Assembly (NCBI GenBank): GCA_020443945.1
Contig: JAIZWN010000149.1
Coordinates: forward strand, 1-5,789
From: Candidatus Thiosymbion ectosymbiont of Robbea hypermnestra
Lineage (GTDB): Bacteria > Pseudomonadota > Gammaproteobacteria > Chromatiales > Chromatiaceae
Length of the DNA stretch: 5,789 nt
Reading direction: 5' to 3'
Under the pieces are notes generated by a model. That model worked only from the letters and a program-made list of their open reading frames with translations, was not told the origin of the DNA and searched no databases. Within the stretch, counting starts at the first letter, position 1, and every line of letters begins with the position of its first letter. This document shows, one piece after another, positions 1 to 3,242 of the stretch. A program made the translations under genes and the position numbers.

Positions 1-2
1 TA

Positions 3-191
3 CGCTTATTGGAACCGCTACACCCCAGCCATGCTATGCGGGCACTATTAACCTTGCTCGAACCTTTAGAGAAATCACCTATCACACCTAAGCGTTCATT
101 GCACGAATTTATTGGTATACTGGAAAATTCCACTGTCTTTTCCGGCAATCCCGTTACTTTACAACGAGACATGCGTGATGAGTGGGATTAA
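3..191 (+). CDS. C-terminal part of a type II antitoxin (partial at window edge), partner of the broken vapC
   Basis: The frame is open to the left edge, so the start is outside the window; the TTG at 9 is not needed as a start. About 62 residues are visible, ending FSGNPVTLQRDMRDEWD. A short segment with a Pro residue followed by an Arg-Asp-Glu-Trp-type acidic tail is what I expect in the toxin-binding end of small antitoxins placed before PIN-domain toxins. The strongest support is context: the next gene starts at 178 inside this one (14-nt overlap, other frame) with the PIN start SGIKYLLDT, the usual antitoxin-toxin coupling. A Leu-Leu-Glu-Pro-Leu motif occurs twice, 16 residues apart. The DNA-binding part is not visible, so the family cannot be named. 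With its toxin broken by an insertion, this antitoxin is probably an orphan. Known: such antitoxins bind and inhibit VapC and repress their operon. Inferred: that it does so here. Confidence 0.6.
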   Translation, partial: RLLEPLHPSHAMRALLTLLEPLEKSPITPKRSLHEFIGILENSTVFSGNPVTLQRDMRDEWD

Positions 192-206
192 ATATTTGTT
201 GGATAC

Positions 207-376
207 TAGGGGGCGTTCTCAATTGGGTCCGCGTAGGGCGAATCAGCTTGCGCCATCCACCGGGTGGCAACGGGTAGCCGCCCCTAGGCCCACTGATGCG
301 GTTCGCTTCGCTCACCACATCCTACGGAAGTTACTTGATTTTTATGGTGATTTGGCCTAATTGAGAACGCCCCCTA
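207..376. mobile_element. MITE-like non-autonomous element, ~166 bp with perfect 18-bp ends including TA duplication
   Basis: TAGGGGGCGTTCTCAATT at 207-224 is matched by its exact reverse complement at 359-376. The outermost TA on both sides reads as a 2-bp target duplication (CTA is equally possible, because C precedes TA on both sides), which leaves a 166-bp element at 209-374. It is far too short for a transposase and has no convincing ORF of its own. Insertion into vapC is demonstrated by the restored PIN motif on removal. TA duplication is known for IS630/Tc1-like elements and some IS5-family groups; I cannot assign the family. The interior carries GTAG-hairpin motifs in inverted orientation (GTAG at 233-236 on the plus strand, CTAC at 322-325). 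The right subterminal 25 bp resembles the sequence inside the IS end at 5642-5666, suggesting derivation from that IS. Confidence 0.88.
295..325 (-). repeat. REP-like GTAG hairpin inside the MITE
   Basis: On the minus strand GTAG (325-322) is followed at once by GATGTGGT, an 11-nt loop GAGCGAAGCGA, and ACCGCATC. This is an 8-bp stem with a single G-T wobble. A GTAG tetranucleotide at the foot of a hairpin is the hallmark of REP sequences mobilised by REP-associated tyrosine transposases (RAYTs). The same stem sequence occurs at 2419-2452 outside any MITE. A weaker plus-strand partner (GTAG 233-236, GGCG 237-240, CGCC 251-254) lies to its left, so the MITE interior resembles an inverted REP doublet. 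No RAYT gene is in the window. Confidence 0.6.
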
Positions 377-397
377 ATATTGTGATCGGAAATTTAA

Positions 398-571
398 TTG
401 TTCCGTTTAATCAGAGAAATAGACAAACTCATTGAAGAATTTGAGACTTTGAAGAAAAGCGATCTTCAACATCTTCGCGAGAAAATGGTCGAATTGATAA
501 GGCAAAACGACAGAGCGGCATTGCTTTACCACCTATCAGTAAAGGAGTTGTTTGGTGATTCAGATAGATGA
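398..571 (+). CDS. Unrecognised 57-residue helical protein, TTG start
   Basis: An uninterrupted frame from TTG 398 to TGA 569-571, just downstream of the MITE and 24 nt before vapB. It is preceded in frame by a TAA at 395-397, and a weak GGA (388-390) lies 7 nt before the TTG. The product starts FRLIREIDKLIEEFETLKK and continues with charged helical sequence (LREKMVELIRQ) and an end ALLYHLSVKELFGD. It is rich in Glu, Lys, Arg and Leu with heptad-like spacing, so it is probably all-helical; there is no membrane segment or signal peptide. I do not recognise the family. The abrupt loss of vapC resemblance right at its start suggests a rearrangement junction, so it could be the end of a truncated larger gene rather than a whole one. 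Its place directly ahead of vapB makes it a possible third member of that operon, which is inference only. Confidence 0.42.
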   Translation: MFRLIREIDKLIEEFETLKKSDLQHLREKMVELIRQNDRAALLYHLSVKELFGDSDR

Positions 572-606
572 ATATTCAGTTGGGAGCCGTCAATTATGAA
601 TATCCA
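568..606 (+). promoter_or_regulatory. Possible vapBC operator: repeated ATGAATATYCA
   Basis: TGAATATTCA at 569-578 is a perfect 10-bp palindrome just upstream of the vapB ribosome site. Its 11-bp form ATGAATATTCA (568-578) recurs with one mismatch as ATGAATATCCA at 596-606, 28 bp on, covering the vapB start codon. VapBC complexes usually bind short palindromes near their own promoter, so these could be operator sites. The second copy is constrained by coding (Met-Asn-Ile-His), and short AT-rich palindromes arise by chance, so support is weak. Confidence 0.22.
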
Positions 607-871
607 TACAGTAATAGATGATCGACTCTTTCATCAAGCCGTATATATGACAGGTATGGCTGATAATCGTATGTTACTTGAATACGCATTACGTTCACTA
701 TTACAAGCTCAGGAAACTAGAAATTTAGAAAAAACCGCGCAATCAAAATTTGATTTTTGGGAACGATTACAACATTTTCGCGGTTCAGTCAATTTATCGG
801 AGCTAGGCGATATAGATGAAATCTTTTCTAATGTACGAGATAAAGACTCCGGCAGAACGATAGTACTATGA
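596..871 (+). CDS. vapB: VapB-type antitoxin, intact
   Basis: A 91-residue protein starting at ATG 596 with a good Shine-Dalgarno GGGAG at 582-586, 9 nt upstream. Residues 1 to about 40 (NIHTVIDDRLFHQAVYMTG, then LLEYALRSLL) have the strand-helix-helix pattern of ribbon-helix-helix VapB antitoxins: a short DNA-binding strand, then helices that dimerise. The C-terminal part (about 55-91) contains the acidic stretch DIDEIFSNVRDKDSGR, the sort of segment that wraps VapC and blocks its active site. The stop overlaps the vapC start by 4 nt (ATGA), so the two are translationally coupled, as is standard for VapBC. Known for the family: VapB neutralises VapC and the complex represses its own operon. 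Length and gene order fit; the exact subfamily was not checked. Confidence 0.85.
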   Translation: MNIHTVIDDRLFHQAVYMTGMADNRMLLEYALRSLLQAQETRNLEKTAQSKFDFWERLQHFRGSVNLSELGDIDEIFSNVRDKDSGRTIVL

Positions 872-1290
872 CTTTGCGTTATTTGCTGGACACCAACATT
901 CTTTCGGAAGCGATCAAACCCCATCCTTCATCATCAGTTCTTGAGCATACGAATCGCCATAACTCCGAAGTATCGACTGCCAGTGTGGTTGTGCATGAAC
1001 TTTTATTTGGTTGTTTGCGTTTACCTCTTGAGGCTAAACGCCGTGTCGATCTTCAGGATTATCTCGACCAAGTTATATTAGCCGGCTTGCCTATTTTTTC
1101 TTATGATACTGCCGCCGCGTTGTGGCATTCTCAAGAACGCGCTCGTTTGACAGCGCAAGGCAAAACCCCGTCTTTTACCGATGGACAAATTGCCGCTATT
1201 GCTAAAGTGAATAACCTGACTTTAGTCACTCGTAATGTTGATGACTTTGACAGGTTTGAAGGATTAATCGTAGAAAACTGGTTTGATTGA
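868..1290 (+). CDS. vapC: VapC-type PIN-domain ribonuclease toxin, intact
   Basis: A 140-residue single PIN domain, full length for VapC (about 130-145). The acidic residues expected at the active site are all visible: D8 in YLLDTNILSE, E44 in VVVHELLFG, D105 in FTDGQIAAIA and D126 in TRNVDDF. VapC enzymes are Mg- or Mn-dependent endoribonucleases that cleave tRNA or rRNA at specific sites and halt translation when the antitoxin is lost; the target here cannot be read from sequence. The ATG at 868 overlaps the vapB stop. A perfect 11-bp inverted repeat spans its stop codon and may end or protect the transcript. All key residues are present, so the pair looks functional, in contrast to the broken vapC some 500 bp upstream, with which it shares the YLLDT start motif. 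Confidence 0.93.
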   Translation: MTLRYLLDTNILSEAIKPHPSSSVLEHTNRHNSEVSTASVVVHELLFGCLRLPLEAKRRVDLQDYLDQVILAGLPIFSYDTAAALWHSQERARLTAQGKTPSFTDGQIAAIAKVNNLTLVTRNVDDFDRFEGLIVENWFD

Positions 1291-1309
1291 TTATGTACTC
1301 AAACCAGTT
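1276..1309 (+). terminator. Perfect 11-bp inverted repeat over the vapC stop; possible terminator
   Basis: AACTGGTTTGA (1276-1286) pairs with TCAAACCAGTT (1299-1309) across a 12-nt loop that contains the vapC TGA. On the plus strand no U-run follows, so Rho-independent termination of vapBC is unlikely to be efficient; it may serve as a 3' stabilising stem. Read on the minus strand the stem ends in TTTT, which would make a weak terminator for transcription coming from the right, although no minus-strand gene is seen there. Confidence 0.4.
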
Positions 1310-1466
1310 CTAAGGCATTCTGAGATTGATGAAAACTTGACCACGACATTAGAGCACGGGCGGAAAAAACACAACCGTGGGTGGTAGTGAATTGTCAAGT
1401 GGTAGAAATGCGGAACCACTGTCGACGGTTGGACGTTCCCACCCGAACCTTTACGAGAATAGGAAT

Positions 1467-1496
1467 GCTGGGGCTCGCAAGCTCGCCCCAACCTAC
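1467..1496 (-). repeat. REP-like GTAG hairpin in the vapC-phosphoesterase spacer
   Basis: On the minus strand GTAG (1496-1493) is followed by GTTGGGGC, a 10-nt loop and GCCCCAGC. The 8-bp stem has one wobble pair, the same design as the hairpins at 295-325 and 2415-2452 but with a different stem sequence. The rest of the 1291-1576 spacer shows no gene. It holds a small inverted repeat AGTGGT (1398-1403) with ACCACT (1415-1420), and otherwise I see nothing in it. A promoter for the following gene should lie here, but no convincing -35/-10 pair stands out. Confidence 0.5.
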
Positions 1497-1576
1497 GGGA
1501 AAATGTAGATACCTTAGGTTGCGGCGGAAAATCCGTCGATTGCGTGTCAAATCAACTGCGAAGAGATGAGGTTGCC

Positions 1577-2359
1577 ATGAAAAAGATCGTTCACTTAAGT
1601 GATCTGCACATTGGCTACAAGAATATGTCCGATGTCTTTGAAGGAATGATTGGTCGCCTGATTTATCTTTGTAAGCCGGCCAACGAATATGTGGTGGTTA
1701 TTACGGGGGATCTTATTGATGATGCGACAAAAGAGGGGCAATTAGCGGAAGCAAAATCTTACATAGAAACAATCAAAAAAGAGGGCTTTAGTCTATTAGT
1801 AGCTCCTGGGAACCACGATTATGGAAGCGGAAACAGTGCTACAGACGAAAGAATGAAAAGATATAAGCAAGAAATATATGGTGATGCAAATACGAAGTTT
1901 CCAAGATTTGATCCCATCGGGGGTGTTGCGTTCATTGGCCTGGATTCAATGGAGGGCGAGATAAAGAAGAATCAGGGGGCATGGGCAGATGGGGAAATCG
2001 GAGAAGAACAATTAGAGAAGCTGGACAATTTGTTATCTAGCCAAGCAGTCGCAAACTGCCAGTATACTGTGGTATATCTCCATCATCACCCTATAGATGA
2101 AAGTAGTTTCTTTCGGCGAGTAATTCGGGAGTTTCACGGATTAGATGACGCAAAAGAATTAAAGAAAGTATTGGTTGCGCACGAGATCGACGCGTTGTTG
2201 TTCGGACATAATCATGATGGTAGGCAGTGGAATGGAAACTGGGGAATCAAGCGTGCTTACGATGCAGGAAGTTCTACCGGAAAAGGAGATACACAAGGCC
2301 CCCACAGGGTGATTGATTTAGCAGAGCCGCTATACACGGATTTTGATGCGCAATTATAA
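1577..2359 (+). CDS. Calcineurin-like metallophosphoesterase (class III cyclic-nucleotide phosphodiesterase-like)
   Basis: The chosen start is ATG 1577, with GAGG at 1568-1571 five nt upstream and the protein beginning MKKIVHLSDLHIG, as family members do; the in-frame GTG at 1544 would add an unlike 11-residue leader. The 260-residue protein has the full metal-binding set in order: D9 and H11 (SDLHIG), D45 (GDLIDD), N79 and H80 (GNHDYG), H170 region (YLHHHP) and H211/H213 (GHNHDG). These bind two metals and hydrolyse phosphate mono- or diesters. Length and motif spacing fit the CpdA/Icc-like group, many of which act on cyclic nucleotides, but substrate cannot be assigned by motif alone. There is no signal peptide or membrane segment, so it is cytoplasmic. 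It stands alone between two repeat-bearing spacers, in AT-rich sequence unlike nuoG, which suggests acquisition with the accessory region. No partner gene is adjacent to suggest a pathway. Confidence 0.9.
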   Translation: MKKIVHLSDLHIGYKNMSDVFEGMIGRLIYLCKPANEYVVVITGDLIDDATKEGQLAEAKSYIETIKKEGFSLLVAPGNHDYGSGNSATDERMKRYKQEIYGDANTKFPRFDPIGGVAFIGLDSMEGEIKKNQGAWADGEIGEEQLEKLDNLLSSQAVANCQYTVVYLHHHPIDESSFFRRVIREFHGLDDAKELKKVLVAHEIDALLFGHNHDGRQWNGNWGIKRAYDAGSSTGKGDTQGPHRVIDLAEPLYTDFDAQL

Positions 2360-2361
2360 AC

Positions 2362-2380
2362 GCCAGACTTAATAACTGGC
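2362..2380 (+). terminator. Weak hairpin after the phosphoesterase gene
   Basis: GCCAG (2362-2366) pairs with CTGGC (2376-2380) around a 9-nt AT-rich loop directly after the stop codon. The stem is short and only CTCGTCCCC follows, with no U-run, so it is at best a weak or Rho-assisted terminator. Confidence 0.2.
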
Positions 2381-2414
2381 TCGTCCCCACGCTCTAGGGC
2401 CGTAGAAATAGCCC

Positions 2415-2452
2415 GTAGGATGTGGTGAGGCCAGGGATGGCCGAACCGCATC
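2415..2452 (+). repeat. REP-like GTAG hairpin with extended inner stem
   Basis: GTAG (2415-2418) is followed by GATGTGGT (2419-2426) and, after an inner stem GGCCA-GGGA-TGGCC (2429-2442), by ACCGCATC (2445-2452). The outer stem is identical to that of the minus-strand hairpin inside the MITE at 295-325, and both share the flanking CCGTAGG. Only the loop differs: here it is a second hairpin with a four-base loop. The two copies clearly belong to one repeat family. The remaining 2381-2504 stretch has no gene. Confidence 0.6.
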
Positions 2453-2525
2453 AATGGATGGCAGCGTACCCGACACTGAACACCGATACTGGATATAACC
2501 CCTTATGAGTCAGAAGGGAAAGAGC

Positions 2526-2594
2526 ATGACCTCGGAAGCCGCTGTTACAATTACAGAAATGCTTGAAACACTACCGGAACAGCTAAAGGTATGA
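2526..2594 (+). pseudogene. Truncated small antitoxin (N-terminal stub)
   Basis: From ATG 2526 the frame reads MTSEAAVTITEMLETLPEQLK before a valine and TGA (2592-2594). AAGGGA at 2514-2519, 6 nt upstream, is a good ribosome site; an in-frame ATG at 2505 lacks one. The sequence closely resembles, from memory, the first helix of small antitoxins of roughly 60-80 residues, whose helix continues and ends in an acidic toxin-binding tail. Only about 22 residues are present, so this is read as a stub cut by a rearrangement near 2588. The stop overlaps the next ORF start (ATGA, 2591-2594), so the junction may still allow coupled translation. It cannot be expected to neutralise a toxin. Confidence 0.5.
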
Positions 2595-2791
2595 GTAAAC
2601 TCATTTTCAAGGAAGGGAAAAAGTATACATTCAGTGATTATTTCGACTTGAGTAATCCGACGGAAGAGATTGCCGGTGAGTTCGGTTATTCATTTGAAAC
2701 GAAGATTCTTGATTTACCGATTGCAACGGATAAGGATGAAATATTAGTTCAGGTTGTAAGCATAACTGCTCATGATTACAGGAAGAAATAG
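2591..2791 (+). CDS. Short protein with YTFSDYF N-terminus, possibly a truncated or chimeric gene
   Basis: A 66-residue ORF. The first 45 residues (MSKLIFKEGKKYTFSDYFDL, then a Pro-Thr-Glu-Glu-Ile segment and FGYSF) resemble the start of a group of ~200-residue uncharacterised proteins, common in cyanobacteria and some other bacteria, that I believe carry a nuclease-like core; this is recalled, not searched. The last 20 residues (DKDEILVQVVSITAHDYRKK) do not look like the continuation, and could be the end of another gene, for example a toxin formerly paired with the next gene. The start overlaps the preceding stub (ATGA) and the stop lies 1 nt before the next ATG, so the three form a tight operon-like string. 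No catalytic residues of a nuclease are present. It may be an in-frame fusion product of a deletion. Confidence 0.5.
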   Translation: MSKLIFKEGKKYTFSDYFDLSNPTEEIAGEFGYSFETKILDLPIATDKDEILVQVVSITAHDYRKK

Positions 2792-2792
2792 A

Positions 2793-3047
2793 ATGAAAGA
2801 TTATAAAATAGCCGAAAGACAGATAACTGTCAGCGTTGGTGAGTCGGTTCGTATCATCCGTGAACTTCAAGACATGAGCCAAAACGAGCTAGCCCAGTCA
2901 ACTGGTATTCCGCAATCCACCATTTCGGCCATTGAGAACGATCGCATTAATCTGGATGTGGAACGAGCAAAGCAATTGGCGGCAGCACTTAAGTGTCATC
3001 CATCCGTGCTAGTGTTTCCAGGATGGGATATAAGCAATGCCGCATGA
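2793..3047 (+). CDS. XRE-family helix-turn-helix regulator, antitoxin-like
   Basis: An 84-residue protein from ATG 2793, supported by GGAAG at 2781-2785, 7 nt upstream; the in-frame ATG at 2772 lies inside the preceding gene and has no such site. The helix-turn-helix is residues ~19-66, with recognition region SQNELAQSTGIPQSTISAIE (29-48). The end, CHPSVLVFPGWDI, is typical of small XRE antitoxins. The opening AERQITVSVGESVRIIRELQ also fits antitoxins of HigA/RelB-like XRE type that are usually encoded directly after a RelE/ParE-fold toxin. Here no such toxin precedes it: only the 66-residue ORF above, whose tail might be its remnant. It would bind DNA as a dimer and probably repress its own operon. 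I regard it as an orphan antitoxin. Confidence 0.85.
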   Translation: MKDYKIAERQITVSVGESVRIIRELQDMSQNELAQSTGIPQSTISAIENDRINLDVERAKQLAAALKCHPSVLVFPGWDISNAA

Positions 3048-3131
3048 CGGAGTATTTAATTCCGTAGGACCATTTTCAGGCAGTATACAGTAGCGGAAGA
3101 CATAACATATGGGTAAACTCGTGCCGTCAGG

Positions 3132-3242
3132 ATGCCGATTTCTGAGCCGAGTCTTGGTAGCAAGGAAGTGCTAAGGTGCGTGGCGGTCATCAATGATGCT
3201 TGCGGCGAACGAATGACCTCAATCTCAAGTGTGAAAAAATGA
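3132..3242 (+). CDS. Possible 36-residue ORF coupled to nuoG
   Basis: ATG 3132 opens a frame ending in TGA 3240-3242, overlapping the nuoG ATG in an ATGA junction. The product (MPISEPSLGSKEVLRCVAVI, then a short charged tail ending VKK) matches nothing I recognise and has no clear ribosome site. It is listed because nuoG itself lacks a clear Shine-Dalgarno, so coupling from a short upstream frame would be one explanation; chance is the simpler one. Apart from this ORF and a weak 5-bp stem at 3047-3065, I see nothing in the 3048-3238 spacer. Confidence 0.15.
   Translation: MPISEPSLGSKEVLRCVAVINDACGERMTSISSVKK

Larger units (their letters stand above)
178..396 (+). pseudogene. vapC: vapC (PIN-domain RNase toxin), interrupted by a miniature transposable element and truncated
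   Basis: The ATG at 178 opens SGIKYLLDT, the classic first strand of a PIN domain ending at the catalytic Asp. The next codon runs into the inverted repeat at 207-224 and the frame reads through the element to a TAA at 358-360, giving a 60-residue product with no PIN core. Joining 207 to 376 (deleting the element plus one TA) restores the frame as Asp-Thr-Asn-Ile-Val-Ile-Gly-Asn-Leu, exactly the conserved DTN continuation of VapC. After about codon 17 the similarity stops: the restored frame gives unlike residues and ends at a TGA near 430. So beyond the insertion, most of the gene (about 115 of some 135 codons expected) is missing. VapC toxins are Mg-dependent RNases using three or four acidic residues; this copy retains only the first and cannot be active. 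The end coordinate is where resemblance fades, not a stop codon. Confidence 0.8.

Noticed and set aside
112..360. 82-codon frame spanning the vapC start and the MITE
   Set aside because: It is the interrupted vapC frame reading through the element; residues after LLDT are MITE-derived and the true start is ATG 178.
1381..1569. 62-codon plus-strand frame in the spacer before the phosphoesterase
   Set aside because: Arg-rich, no recognisable domain, runs through the GTAG hairpin and lacks a ribosome site.
3047..3065. ACGGA/TCCGT stem after the XRE gene as a terminator
   Set aside because: Only 5 bp, loop of 9, no U-run.
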